DNA of 64,000 bases from an uncultured Pseudoteredinibacter sp. (GCF_947500695.1 NZ_CANMSS010000009.1:62001-126000), one strand, 5' to 3'. Positions 17,254 through 27,084 are shown, counted from the stretch's first letter. Numbers and translations are program-made. The notes: generated by a model not told the origin, from the letters alone.

Positions 17254-18354
17254 TTACCCCCACCCACTCAATGCAGCAAGATCCTTATCTGATTGATCAA
17301 AAAAACCTTCAGGCCATTCACTAAGATTACCTTCACTGTCTATTATTGGCGAGGTAACCACAGCTGAGGGATCAAAATCATCTGACGAGGACGAGAAAAA
17401 ATGAATTGAAACATCACCTTTAGGAACTACATTTTTGGCCACAGCCAACCTGACACCATTCAATACGTGATCACTATGAGTTTCGATTAAGACTTGAACG
17501 CCTGCTGCAGCCATAGCCCCTAAAAAGAAACCTATTTTTGATTGGCCACGTGGGTGCAGGTGAGCTTCCGGACTATCTATGATTAATATTTGACCCTTTT
17601 TTGCTAGCAGTCCAGCTACCAATATCGGAAACGCATAGGTCAATCCATATCCGATATTAGCTGGCCGCTTCCATTGGTCTTGCAGCCCAGTTCTAAGTTC
17701 TAGTCTAACAAGTGGTGTCCTCTCAATATTTACTGTATTTGCCTCACTACCTGGAAAAATTTCATTGGCCCAAGCGCTGAACTGACGCCTCAGAATAAGA
17801 GCTTTTTCACTAGGGTGAGCCTTTTCTTTGCAAACATCTTCATCAGAGTGCTGATCAAACCACCATGGAGCAAATTGTCCACTTTCACCTACATCTGCAA
17901 ACACAGGTTCGAGATTCTCTGGAGAGGGGAAAACATCAAGTGTTCCGATACGAGTAGCACTAATATTGATCACGTTTCTTAAAATAGAATTGATAGTACT
18001 ATCTTCCTGCAAAGAGCTTCCGGGCTTAACTAACAATGAAGTTTTAGATCGCTCAGATGCGTCGAGCTTTACACGAGACTTTGAACATGCAGCGCTATAC
18101 TCAAATCGAACTTCTCTCTCATCAGCAAACTGACAGAGAACGTCTCCTACCGAGCCTAATTTCACCAAATCCCCGTTCAGAGGGACACCTGTACAGCCGG
18201 ACCCCGTCCTCGCCATTTGGCTCCCAAGCAAAACAGATTGAATAGCCGTGGATTTTCCAGCAGCATTGAATCCTGTCAGCAATGTCAAAGGAGACAAAGG
18301 GACAAACTGCCTCTTCAAACACTTAAAATTTTCAACCATCAATCCATCTAACAC
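17254..18354 (-). CDS. ABC-type AAA ATPase with DUF3696 tail
   Basis: 366 residues with an SMC/OLD-like ATPase core. Walker A is GFNAAGKST (28-36) after VENFKCLKRQFVPL. The signature-like segment is NIGYGLTYAFPIL (233-245), Walker B is ILIIDSPEAHLHP (256-268) and the switch histidine is in ETHSDHVLNGVR (291-302). The end, SEWPEGFFDQSDKDLAAL, is typical of DUF3696. ATPases of this kind act as sensors or motors in several phage-defence systems (Septu, PARIS and Gabija use related ATPases). The GTG start is well supported: GGAGGT lies five bases upstream. It is 38 bases after the DUF262 gene and 9 before the 317-residue gene, on the same strand. No nuclease domain is fused to it, so a partner must do the chemistry. 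Confidence 0.85.
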   Translation of the reverse strand: MLDGLMVENFKCLKRQFVPLSPLTLLTGFNAAGKSTAIQSVLLGSQMARTGSGCTGVPLNGDLVKLGSVGDVLCQFADEREVRFEYSAACSKSRVKLDASERSKTSLLVKPGSSLQEDSTINSILRNVINISATRIGTLDVFPSPENLEPVFADVGESGQFAPWWFDQHSDEDVCKEKAHPSEKALILRRQFSAWANEIFPGSEANTVNIERTPLVRLELRTGLQDQWKRPANIGYGLTYAFPILVAGLLAKKGQILIIDSPEAHLHPRGQSKIGFFLGAMAAAGVQVLIETHSDHVLNGVRLAVAKNVVPKGDVSIHFFSSSSDDFDPSAVVTSPIIDSEGNLSEWPEGFFDQSDKDLAALSGWG

Positions 18355-18392
18355 AAAACACCTCCATTGAAATATTCGACAACCAATAAGAA

Positions 18393-19769
18393 TTAACTTA
18401 TAGACTTGGCCTCACTAAACAAAGAAGCAGCAACCATCTTGACTTGAGATTCAGAAGCCCCTTCGTTGTTTAACAACACAATACATTTAGACTGAAACTC
18501 AGATCTCAGATCATCCCTTTTACTCCAATCAGTATATTTTGAAACTTCCCTATACGCGCCATTTACCGCACCTGATAAGATAAATAATCTATGCGCTTCA
18601 AAATCCAGCCTATAAACAGGAAGAAGGGTTTTTAGTGTGTCATAGAAAACAATCTGAGACACATCAGACTCTAAGTGTTTGCCTAGCACCATTTCAAGCA
18701 AATCATGTCGACATCTAACTTTATTGGAGTTGTTCGTCGACAGTGAGATAGAGTCCATAAAGGTGTCATAGCTCAACAGGGTAGCCACACGACCCACCAG
18801 GTCGCCTTTGGCTATCCCAGTAAGTTTGGAGTAATTCTTTGAAAGAGAAACCGCCAACGCATCAAACAAGGATATATTTAAAACTGATTTAGAATTATCC
18901 CCATTCCTTTTAGCAAGCGACTTCCTAAATGAATGCTTGCCAAATAGAGTTGCACTCAAATCCATAGCATTTTTAAACTCCTCAAAAACTCTTCCCAAAT
19001 CTTCAGCGCTCATACGATTCATCGTAGACAACGCTTCAGCGAGGTACTCTTCCATGTCCCCCTTATAACCCTCACTCCCAAGTATATAAAATGCACAAAA
19101 GCGATTAATAACCTCTCGATCCCTCATTGACTTAGACTTCAATGACCCTCCTGTTGCATGCAGAAAAGACTCATCCTCAGATGCCTTCTTAAGCCATCTA
19201 GTAGCTGGCCCCGAATAAAGGCAATTTCTCATTTGCTGCCTAGTCAGTGGTACACCGCTATTCACTCTCTCAAAGATATCCAGCCTGGCTCTTTCTGGTG
19301 CTTTAGAATCTAAAATATAAAGGGTCAACTGGGTATCTTCGATTCGCTCCTGCAGGTGTATTGGAAGCTCTGAAAACTTCTTATTTCTTATCAAGGAATC
19401 AGGATCATTACTTCCGATATTTTTTAATGAGAACTCATCCTCTAAATACTTAAAGAACGTTGTCAACCTCTGCAAACCATCAACAACTATAATCTTTCCA
19501 TCAGTATCCTCTGCGACATAGAGCACGGGAAGAGGTATACGCATAAGGCTGGACTCAATAAGTCTAGCCTGCTGCAACGGGGACCAAACAAAATCCCGCT
19601 GAAATTCAGGATCCAGTTTATAGCGCCCCTTCTTAATTCTATTAACCACGTCACCAACGGTTCGCGCATCCTTTCTAACAAACACTGTATCTAGCGGATA
19701 ATCGCCCCACGACTCAGATGGTTGTTCATCCAATCCTTCTACATCTTTATCAATATTTTCTTCTGACAT
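18393..19769 (-). CDS. DUF262 (ParB-like nuclease fold) protein
   Basis: 458 residues. The N-terminal DUF262 domain is clear: VGDVVNRIKKGRYKLDPEFQRDFVW (about 38-62, QR at 57-58), then IIVVDGLQRLTTFF with DGLQR at 97-101. The family form is usually DGQQR. The remaining 340 residues are helical and unassigned; no DUF1524 HNH domain, as in GmrSD enzymes, is visible. DUF262 proteins bind NTPs and are frequent in restriction and anti-phage loci. It starts 19 bases after hsdR on the same strand, and the ATPase follows after 38 bases. By eye, this gene and the next two are more AT-rich than hsdR and gcvP, as if acquired separately. It may be the nuclease of the three-gene module (inference). Confidence 0.82.
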   Translation of the reverse strand: MSEENIDKDVEGLDEQPSESWGDYPLDTVFVRKDARTVGDVVNRIKKGRYKLDPEFQRDFVWSPLQQARLIESSLMRIPLPVLYVAEDTDGKIIVVDGLQRLTTFFKYLEDEFSLKNIGSNDPDSLIRNKKFSELPIHLQERIEDTQLTLYILDSKAPERARLDIFERVNSGVPLTRQQMRNCLYSGPATRWLKKASEDESFLHATGGSLKSKSMRDREVINRFCAFYILGSEGYKGDMEEYLAEALSTMNRMSAEDLGRVFEEFKNAMDLSATLFGKHSFRKSLAKRNGDNSKSVLNISLFDALAVSLSKNYSKLTGIAKGDLVGRVATLLSYDTFMDSISLSTNNSNKVRCRHDLLEMVLGKHLESDVSQIVFYDTLKTLLPVYRLDFEAHRLFILSGAVNGAYREVSKYTDWSKRDDLRSEFQSKCIVLLNNEGASESQVKMVAASLFSEAKSIS

Positions 19770-19788
19770 ATTTAAATCCGGATATTAA

Positions 19789-22700
19789 TTATTGAGGCAC
19801 TGCCAACCTATTTTTCTTGAAATTTTCCGCTTGCTCAAAGATCTCTTTATAGGCATCATCATTGGCGACTGGCGGATAACCATATTTATGCAGTAACATA
19901 ATCAGGTCTACCTTCAGTGAGGCCTTAATGTCTGCCTTATTATTCCAATCGGGGTATTGAGCTTTATCATCCACCACTTCTTTGACTTCTTTAGCCAGCT
20001 CGACCAATTTGCCTTCTGGATAAGTAAAATCATATTTAACGGCTAGGGACTTGAGGATATCGTAGAAGGCTTTTTCTTCGAAGTCGATACCCATATCCTC
20101 GAACGAGCTCATCTCTTCGCGCAGTTCACTATAGAGGTCGACGATCTCAGTGGCGAAGTCATCCAATACTTCACCCACCAGCACATCGTCTTCTTTACGC
20201 TCGTTGTACTTCTCTACCAAGGTCTTAAACTTCTTACTAAAATCCACGCCTTGCATCTTATTGGTCTTGCTCATCTCGCTAATGGCTCTAGCCAATAGCT
20301 GTTTGAGTAGCTCAATCTTGGTGTTGGGCAGTTTGATCTTGTCGATTTTGGCCAGATAGTCATCGTCGAAGATATCGATAGCGCCTTCATTACCCTCGCC
20401 CATTTTAAAAATTTCATCAACCCCATCGCTTTTCAGCGCCTCAGCGATCATGTCTTTCACCTTAGCGTTCATCTGTGCGGTATCTGGCGCATTGCCTCGG
20501 GTTAGTTTATAAACGATGGAGCGCACGGCTAGGTAGAAGTGAACGTGATCTTTTTCAGCTTGTTTTAGCTCCTCACTGCCGCAACAAATATCATAAGCTG
20601 CCTTGAGGCGCTTGGTCAGGCCCATAAATCGCTTTTCCAGCTTACCCACGGACATCGCAAACTCGGCCGCATTGTTCAAGCAGTTAAGCTGTGCTACTGG
20701 TTCGCCGCTAAAATAATCGCTGCTGTCGAATTTATGGAATAGCTGACGCAATAGATCCAAGTGGTTACGGACCTCTACCAAAGAGGCCAGAACATCTTCA
20801 AAATCGGTTGTACTGGTCTTGGAGTATTTAGCCATCGCCTGATTCATGGCCTTTTTAATACCGATGTAATCCACCACCAAGCCCTTAGACTTTCCGGAAA
20901 ACTTGCGGTTTACACGGGAGATAGTTTGAACCAGATTGTGCTTAGCCACCGGCTTATCGATGTAAATGGTATCGAGGAATGGCACATCAAAACCGGTGAG
21001 CCACATATCCACCACAATGGCGATTTTGAAGTTGGACTTGGCCTTTTTAAACTGGCGATCCAACTCTTTACGGTCGTCTTTAGTGCCCAATAAATCCCAG
21101 AGTTCTTTCGGGTCATCCTTGCCGCGGGTCATCACCAAGCGAACTCGCTCGCTCGGTTTAATATCCTTTTGCTCTTGCTCGGTGAGCTCTTCACCTTCTA
21201 CGCAGGCTTTGACCTCAAACCACCCTGGGCGCAGCTCTCTCAATTCTTGATAAAAAGCATAGGCAATGTGGCGCGAGCTACTGACGAACATCGCCTTAGC
21301 CGCCACCGTAGCGCCTTCTTCCGTTCTGGCCTCGTAATGCTCTACAAAGTCTTTAGCGAGCGCCCGAATACGGTCGGGATCACCTAGGATCACCCCCATA
21401 TTGGCCATGGCCTTCTTGCTCTCTTCTATCTGGTACTCGTTGGCGCCATCCTTCTCGCATTGATCGTAATACTCTTCAATTTCTTTAAGCTTGGCATTCT
21501 CCAATACCACACGAGCTGCCCGGCCTTCGTACACAATACGAACGGTAATCTCATCCTTTACCGACTCGCTCATGGTGTAGCTATCCACCACCTGACCAAA
21601 CACATCTAAGGTGGCATCAATCGGTGTGCCAGTAAAGCCAACATAGGTGGCATTGGGCAGCGAATCATGGAGATACTTTGCAAAGCCGTAGCTCTTCTTC
21701 ACGCCTTTATTAGGGCCTTCGTCAATCACCGTCACTTTCTGGTCGAGATTGATCTGGCTGCGGTGGGCCTCATCACTGATACAAATCACATTGCAGCGAT
21801 CAGTCAGTAGCTCGGCGTCTTCGGTAAATTTGTGAATAGTGGTGAGGAATACCCCCCCACTTTGGCGGCCTTGGAGCTTGGCCCGAAGATCGGCCCGTGA
21901 CTCGACGCTTTCCACAATCTGGTCACCAATATAGCTCTTGGCATTGGTGAACTGCTTACTGAGCTGATCATCCAAATCGGTGCGATCGGTAATCAATACA
22001 ATGGTGGGGCTTTCAAACTCCACACTTTTCATCAGCAGGCGAGCAAGAAATTGCATGGTAAAGCTCTTACCGCAGCCAGTAGCACCAAAATAAGTACCGC
22101 CCTTGCCGTCGCCAACAAAGCCGCCTTCACCATCCGGGCGTTTCTGATGCTGCTTGATACTTTCAAACAATTTATTAGCCGCGTAATACTGTGGATAACG
22201 GCAGATAATTTTTACTTCTTCGTGGGATTTATCAGGAAAATAAATAAAGTGTCGAATCACTTCACGTAAGCGGCGCTGATCAAACAGGCCCTGCAACATA
22301 GTATGCAGCGAGTCGATACCGTCCTTATCAATCGACTCATTACCCGTAATTTTACGCCAGCCATAGTAGAACTCGTAAGGCGCAAACACCGTGCCCATCT
22401 TGTTATTAACGCCATCACTAATTACGCAAAAGGCGTTATAGACAAACAACTGGGGAATATCGCGACGGTAGCGAACCGTTAACTGGGTATGGGCGTGTTC
22501 GATATTGGCACTCTCTTCGCGAATAGCACTTTTAAACTCAAACACCACCAACGGCAGGCCATTGATATAGAGAATGCCATCGGGGATGCGATCTTGCTCT
22601 ACTCCTTCAATGGTGAGCTGATTCACCACCTTAAAGATATTATTGCTGTCTATAGAGTCACTGGCCAGGTTCTCAGTAGCCGCTGCACTGCCAACAGAAT

Positions 22701-23145
22701 AACGGCCAGCTTGCTCAGCCACACAGAGCGTTGCTGCGTGCTCGTGCTCTTCAACCGTTTCATCAACGACCAAATGCTGAACCATAGCTAGGTCGGAGTA
22801 ATCGATCAGCTGAATATAAATGTCCTTTTGGCTGTGCTGCTCTTTATCGGCTGAGGGCTCCCGCTTCAGGATGAAGCCATCACTGAGCCACTTGCAAAAC
22901 TGCTTATTGCTGTCGTAAAGATCACTCGCCGGTAACAACTCAAGCTGTTTGATAATGCCGTCTATTTCAGACTCGCTAATATCGTCGCTTTGATATTGCG
23001 CTCGCAGATAAGCGCGTAGGTCTTCCTTAATCAGCACTTCGCCCGGTTTCAGCTGTAAGGACTCTCCACTGGCGTGGGGATAGCCCTGCACGGCCAACAA
23101 TTCAATAATCGCCGATTCCAGCTGTGCTTCAGTAAACTTGATCAT
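19789..23145 (-). CDS. hsdR: Type I restriction enzyme, R (endonuclease and motor) subunit
   Basis: 1118 residues, a usual size for HsdR. The nuclease core is RIPDGILYINGLPLVVFEFK, giving D189 and E203-x-K205 of the PD-(D/E)xK type. The translocase follows with Walker A GATGCGKS (354-361), a DEAH box in ISDEAHRSQ, the TPID segment GFTGTPID and VDMWLTGFDVPFLDTIYID. The C-terminus ends in the helical domain that docks on the methylase. It cuts unmodified DNA at a distance after ATP-driven translocation. An unusual segment of some 45 residues, HEHAATLCVAEQAGRYSVGS and following, interrupts the nuclease domain between VVDE and VVNQLTIEG. It is separated from the DUF6933-like gene by 159 bases, so it might have its own promoter. 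Confidence 0.95.
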   Translation of the reverse strand: MIKFTEAQLESAIIELLAVQGYPHASGESLQLKPGEVLIKEDLRAYLRAQYQSDDISESEIDGIIKQLELLPASDLYDSNKQFCKWLSDGFILKREPSADKEQHSQKDIYIQLIDYSDLAMVQHLVVDETVEEHEHAATLCVAEQAGRYSVGSAAATENLASDSIDSNNIFKVVNQLTIEGVEQDRIPDGILYINGLPLVVFEFKSAIREESANIEHAHTQLTVRYRRDIPQLFVYNAFCVISDGVNNKMGTVFAPYEFYYGWRKITGNESIDKDGIDSLHTMLQGLFDQRRLREVIRHFIYFPDKSHEEVKIICRYPQYYAANKLFESIKQHQKRPDGEGGFVGDGKGGTYFGATGCGKSFTMQFLARLLMKSVEFESPTIVLITDRTDLDDQLSKQFTNAKSYIGDQIVESVESRADLRAKLQGRQSGGVFLTTIHKFTEDAELLTDRCNVICISDEAHRSQINLDQKVTVIDEGPNKGVKKSYGFAKYLHDSLPNATYVGFTGTPIDATLDVFGQVVDSYTMSESVKDEITVRIVYEGRAARVVLENAKLKEIEEYYDQCEKDGANEYQIEESKKAMANMGVILGDPDRIRALAKDFVEHYEARTEEGATVAAKAMFVSSSRHIAYAFYQELRELRPGWFEVKACVEGEELTEQEQKDIKPSERVRLVMTRGKDDPKELWDLLGTKDDRKELDRQFKKAKSNFKIAIVVDMWLTGFDVPFLDTIYIDKPVAKHNLVQTISRVNRKFSGKSKGLVVDYIGIKKAMNQAMAKYSKTSTTDFEDVLASLVEVRNHLDLLRQLFHKFDSSDYFSGEPVAQLNCLNNAAEFAMSVGKLEKRFMGLTKRLKAAYDICCGSEELKQAEKDHVHFYLAVRSIVYKLTRGNAPDTAQMNAKVKDMIAEALKSDGVDEIFKMGEGNEGAIDIFDDDYLAKIDKIKLPNTKIELLKQLLARAISEMSKTNKMQGVDFSKKFKTLVEKYNERKEDDVLVGEVLDDFATEIVDLYSELREEMSSFEDMGIDFEEKAFYDILKSLAVKYDFTYPEGKLVELAKEVKEVVDDKAQYPDWNNKADIKASLKVDLIMLLHKYGYPPVANDDAYKEIFEQAENFKKNRLAVPQ

Positions 23146-23304
23146 TCCATTTTTATCCCTGTAAAACGGTGGCCAATATTAATAACGCAAATGCGTAAAA
23201 CGCCTACAAAACACCTCTACCAAAGGCCCCTCTGATAAAACCTACACACTGGGCTACCTCTAATTCACCCTGCTTCCAAATTGTACTGGCGTGCCCTCCA
23301 AGGG

Positions 23305-23979
23305 TCACGGTTTGCGCTCCTCGCGATAGGCACTGAGTGACACCACATTATCGTCTATCACCTCACTCTCGGCCTCAGTTTCAGTCGGCGGCAAGCTACC
23401 ACAGTCCAGCAGGCTCGATGCCGCTTTATCCAATAAGGCCAACATTTCTTGTTGCGGCCACAGATAATCTTTTTGCCCTTTTACCTTGGTGGGGCGATCG
23501 GCCAGCCATGCGCCGGTGCGGTAAGACGACAGATCGGCGACCTTCGATTCGTGATAGTAGAGCGAATGCTCTATATCGCCTTTCATACGATTAATGGTGG
23601 CTTGCATCGAGCGGTCGCAGACGCTGTCGATCTGTAAAGGTTGCAACAAGGCGTCAGCGGTTTGCATCTGCCAGTCACTCGCACCGGCTTTAAGTAAAGT
23701 GTTCATCAAGGTATCGACAAACCGCCACTGTAAATCTTTAAAATCCGCTTTGCTCAGGCAGGACATAAACAAGGGGAAGCGCGTCGCCCCGTGTACCCAC
23801 AACACACACTGACGGCGCTGCAAGGTAAACAAGTGGGCCTGCCAGCCACTGAGGGGGTTCACCGCTAGTGGAACCTCGCGCTGCACTATGTAGTGGCTGG
23901 CCTGCTGTATCGGCAAACGCCCCTGATCATCCACGGGCAATTTCGCAAACAGTGCTTTGCTGGCGTGAAGGTCGATCAT
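23305..23979 (-). CDS. DUF6933-like protein inside the hsd operon
   Basis: 224 residues, no signal or membrane segment. The pattern NPLSGWQAHLFTLQRRQCVL, then RFPLFMSCLSKADFKDL and MKGDIEHSLYYHESK fits, in my recollection, a small family annotated DUF6933, which is often found near plasmid or restriction genes. The C-terminus contains SLSAYREERK. Its ATG overlaps the hsdS stop by four bases (ATGA), so it is translated with HsdS and is probably a fixed part of this system. Its job is unknown: an accessory factor for specificity, control or anti-restriction is possible. I am moderately sure of the family, and sure that it is a real gene. Confidence 0.6.
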   Translation of the reverse strand: MIDLHASKALFAKLPVDDQGRLPIQQASHYIVQREVPLAVNPLSGWQAHLFTLQRRQCVLWVHGATRFPLFMSCLSKADFKDLQWRFVDTLMNTLLKAGASDWQMQTADALLQPLQIDSVCDRSMQATINRMKGDIEHSLYYHESKVADLSSYRTGAWLADRPTKVKGQKDYLWPQQEMLALLDKAASSLLDCGSLPPTETEAESEVIDDNVVSLSAYREERKP

Positions 23980-25457
23980 GGGGTGGTGGCCTTTAAGGAT
24001 GGTTCGGTATTGGCTGTTGATGGGAGCCGTAGTTCGCCTGAGATTAGTTTGGGGAGGAGAGTGTCGCGGAGATTGGCGAGCTTATAATTTTGCCTCGTTA
24101 GATTAATGCGCTTCTGATATAAAGAAGAAAGCTCAAAATTAAACATTTCGATAAGATTCTCAGGCGGGACAACCATCGATATTGATAAAATACCTGAAGC
24201 ACTAATATTTGGCTGCGCACTTCCTTGAGCAGAACTAACAACTGCCTCTTCAATTCCTGGGTTATTGAGAGCTGAATATAAAAAAGCATTTCCACCCTTA
24301 GACCTAGCGCTTAACTTACAAACCCGTTGGTTAAGGTAGTAGCTCTCCCCATCCTCAGAGACGATTACACCAAACTTTCCAACTGTTGCACCAGTCATCG
24401 CCATAACTAGGTCACCATCTGAGAGCAAGAATCCGCCCGCTGCCGAAGCGACTTCATCCGACACTCTATTTACATCGTAAATATCAACACCTCTACTTGC
24501 GTTAATATTTTTTATCTTTATCACAGCCTTGCCTTCATCTAAAAAATCTTTACTTTTGAAAGCAAAACCACCGAGCGCAGTTGCAATAAAACTTAAATCC
24601 CCCGCTTTCCACCCCTTAGGCACCCAGCCCGCCCCTTCAGCTTCCTCAAACTCACTAGGAAACAGTTTTCGGATTTCTGGGCTTAGGTAGGCGAGCGGGT
24701 TGTTGTCGCCTTCGCCGGTGTTCGCGTTCTCTTGAGAAAGCTTGCCGGCCTCTGTTTGTGCCTGGGCGAGCACTTCAGCTCTTTGTTTCGCCCTCGCCTC
24801 AAGTTCGGGCGGAATGGGGTTGCCCGCCTCCAGTGCGTTATCGATCACCGGATCAAAATCCACAAACCAGCTTTTAAATAGCGCTTGGGCCATTTTTTCT
24901 AGGGTTTGGTTGGTTTGGCGGTTTAGTTGGATTTTGTTATCTAAAGAACTCAAAATCTCCACTGTCCGCTTTTGATCATTAAGACCTGGGCACGGAATAT
25001 TTAGATTCATTAGATCCGACCCCCTAATGCCGGCCTGTCCAGCACCCTGCTCTACAATCGTCCACATTTCTCCTTTGCCAAGGGGACTGTTAAAAAAGTA
25101 GTAGGCAAATTGCGGGTCGATTAGCTCATGGTTCAATCTAACTCTTATCAAATGTGACTCAAAAGCTACGGGCTCATCGTCACCTAAGAATATTGAGCAT
25201 TTTCCCGCACCATCCAATGTCAGCGACTGCCTAGCGAAAAGTAAGTCGCCAGACTCAACCAAAGAGCTCGACTTTTCCTTATCGCTTAATGGCACTCTGT
25301 CACATGGAATGTTAAGCATACGGTCGAAGGCAAATATCTCCCCCATATTGATGAACTTGAAACCTTCACCGCGTATTTTTTTCGGTTTTGTGAGTCCATT
25401 CCTTGATGGAACTGAATAGAGCTCACCAAAAGTAATTTTTGGCCACTCATTTCCCAT
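23976..25457 (-). CDS. hsdS: Type I restriction enzyme, S (specificity) subunit
   Basis: About 493 residues with two target-recognition domains. The first begins WPKITFGELYSVPSRNG and the second PKGWKAGDLSFIATALGG. They are joined by the conserved helical linker LDNKIQLNRQTNQTLEKMAQ with LFKSWFVDFDPV, and closed by the second helix LYQKRINLTRQNYKLANLRD. An extra block, NPIPPELEARAKQRAEVLAQ to AYLSPEIRKLFP, lies between linker and second domain, as in many members. The ATG at 25457 is preferred over an upstream one at 25493: GGAGG lies about ten bases before it and it overlaps the hsdM stop by 11 bases. It determines the DNA target of both methylation and cleavage. Confidence 0.94.
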   Translation of the reverse strand: MGNEWPKITFGELYSVPSRNGLTKPKKIRGEGFKFINMGEIFAFDRMLNIPCDRVPLSDKEKSSSLVESGDLLFARQSLTLDGAGKCSIFLGDDEPVAFESHLIRVRLNHELIDPQFAYYFFNSPLGKGEMWTIVEQGAGQAGIRGSDLMNLNIPCPGLNDQKRTVEILSSLDNKIQLNRQTNQTLEKMAQALFKSWFVDFDPVIDNALEAGNPIPPELEARAKQRAEVLAQAQTEAGKLSQENANTGEGDNNPLAYLSPEIRKLFPSEFEEAEGAGWVPKGWKAGDLSFIATALGGFAFKSKDFLDEGKAVIKIKNINASRGVDIYDVNRVSDEVASAAGGFLLSDGDLVMAMTGATVGKFGVIVSEDGESYYLNQRVCKLSARSKGGNAFLYSALNNPGIEEAVVSSAQGSAQPNISASGILSISMVVPPENLIEMFNFELSSLYQKRINLTRQNYKLANLRDTLLPKLISGELRLPSTANTEPSLKATTP

Positions 25458-27051
25458 AACCCAAAACCTCCAGATTCTTACGAATTGCATCATCTAAGGT
25501 TTTGGCCTCTTCCATCTGCACATAGAGCCTTTGGCTAAGCTCTTTCATCTTCACCTCAAAAGGCACGCCATCATCCTCAATCTCGGCGGCACCCACATAG
25601 CGCCCAGGGGTGAGGACGTAATCGTTCTTTTTGATGTCTTCCAATGAAGCAGACTTTGAATAGCCCGCGACATCTTCGTATGGCTCTCCCCGGCCGGAAA
25701 CTGCTCCTGCGTTTCCGGCACTCGCGCTATCCTGCGCATCGCGCCATGCGTGGTAAGTCTGGGCAATTTTGGCGATGTCTTCTGTGGTCAGCTCTTTGTG
25801 AATACGGCTGGCCATCTGGCCCATTTGGCGGGCGTCGATAAATAGGGTTTCGCCTTGGCGATCACGGTAGCCACGTTTGCTGTCGGCCTTTTTATTTTTG
25901 GTGAGGAACCACAGGCACACCGGAATTTGCGTGGTGTAGAACAGCTGGCCCGGCAGAGCGATCATGCAATCGACGTGATCGTTTTCAATGATCTCTTTGC
26001 GAATGGTGCCCTCGCCGGAGGTATTGGAGCTCATAGAGCCGTTGGCCAGCACAAAACCCGCGGTGCCGCTCTCGCTAAGTTTGCTGAGCATATGCAGAAT
26101 CCAGGCGTAGTTGGCATTGCCCGTGGGCGGTACGGTGTAGCCGCTCCAGCGCGGGTCGTCGGTGAGTTCGCTATCGGCACGCCACTGCTTTTGGTTAAAG
26201 GGCGGATTGGCCATAATGTAATCGGCTTTTAGGTCTGGGTGCTGGTCTTTAAAGAAGCTATCGCCCGCAACATCACCCAGGTTGCCGTTAATACCGCGAA
26301 TGGCCAGGTTCATCTTCGCCAGCTTGTAGGTGGTGCTGGTGTATTCCTGGCCGTAAATAGAAATATTCTTCTGGTTGCCGTTGTGGCTGTTCACAAACTT
26401 GATGGATTGCACAAACATGCCGCCCGAGCCACAGCAGGGATCGTAGATTTTACCTTCGAAGGGCTCGAGCATTTCAGCTAGAAGGCTTACGACTGACTTC
26501 GGCGTATAGAACTCTCCCCCACCTTTACCCTCGCTGGCGGCAAACTTACCCAGGAAGTATTCGTACACCCGGCCGACCAGATCTTCCTCACTCATATGGC
26601 ATTCGTTGGCAAGGGTATCAATATTATTAATAGTATCGAGCAACGCAGCCAGCTTATTGGCCTCAAGCCCCAGGCGGGAGAAGTAGTTATCGGGCAGTGC
26701 GCCGGCCAGAGCTTTGTTGTTTTTATCAACCGTATGCAGGGCGGTATCAATCTTGAGGGCAATATCGTCTTGTTTGGCTTGCTTTATCACCGCAGACCAA
26801 CGGGCCTCTTCTGGCAGGTAGAAGACATTGTCTTGGGTATAAAACTCCACCATATCAATAAAGGGCTCTTTGCCATCATCAATTAGCTTTTGGCGTTGCT
26901 CTTCGAATTTGTCACTGATGAACTTGAGGAAGATCAGACTGAGTACGATGTGCTTATACTCGGAGGATTCAACGCTGCCACGCAGCTTATTGGCACTATC
27001 CCAGAGGGATTCTTCAAAGCTCTTTACTGCTTTTGTTGCTTTTTTAGCCAT
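25447..27051 (-). CDS. hsdM: Type I restriction enzyme, M (methyltransferase) subunit
   Basis: 534 residues, the normal size of HsdM. The N-terminal helical domain (SFEESLWDSANKLRGSVESS) is followed by GEFYTPKSVVSLLAEML. The AdoMet motif DPCCGSGGMFV is at 204-214 and the catalytic NPPF at 282-285, which marks an N6-adenine methylase. It protects host DNA and, with HsdS, forms the core of the restriction complex. The start is ATG at 27051, 34 bases from a four-unit 14-bp tandem repeat, so its expression could vary with repeat number (inference). It is the first gene of the hsd transcript. Confidence 0.95.
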   Translation of the reverse strand: MAKKATKAVKSFEESLWDSANKLRGSVESSEYKHIVLSLIFLKFISDKFEEQRQKLIDDGKEPFIDMVEFYTQDNVFYLPEEARWSAVIKQAKQDDIALKIDTALHTVDKNNKALAGALPDNYFSRLGLEANKLAALLDTINNIDTLANECHMSEEDLVGRVYEYFLGKFAASEGKGGGEFYTPKSVVSLLAEMLEPFEGKIYDPCCGSGGMFVQSIKFVNSHNGNQKNISIYGQEYTSTTYKLAKMNLAIRGINGNLGDVAGDSFFKDQHPDLKADYIMANPPFNQKQWRADSELTDDPRWSGYTVPPTGNANYAWILHMLSKLSESGTAGFVLANGSMSSNTSGEGTIRKEIIENDHVDCMIALPGQLFYTTQIPVCLWFLTKNKKADSKRGYRDRQGETLFIDARQMGQMASRIHKELTTEDIAKIAQTYHAWRDAQDSASAGNAGAVSGRGEPYEDVAGYSKSASLEDIKKNDYVLTPGRYVGAAEIEDDGVPFEVKMKELSQRLYVQMEEAKTLDDAIRKNLEVLGYGK

Positions 27052-27084
27052 TTAACGACTGGTCTCCATAATTCTTAGGTTACT

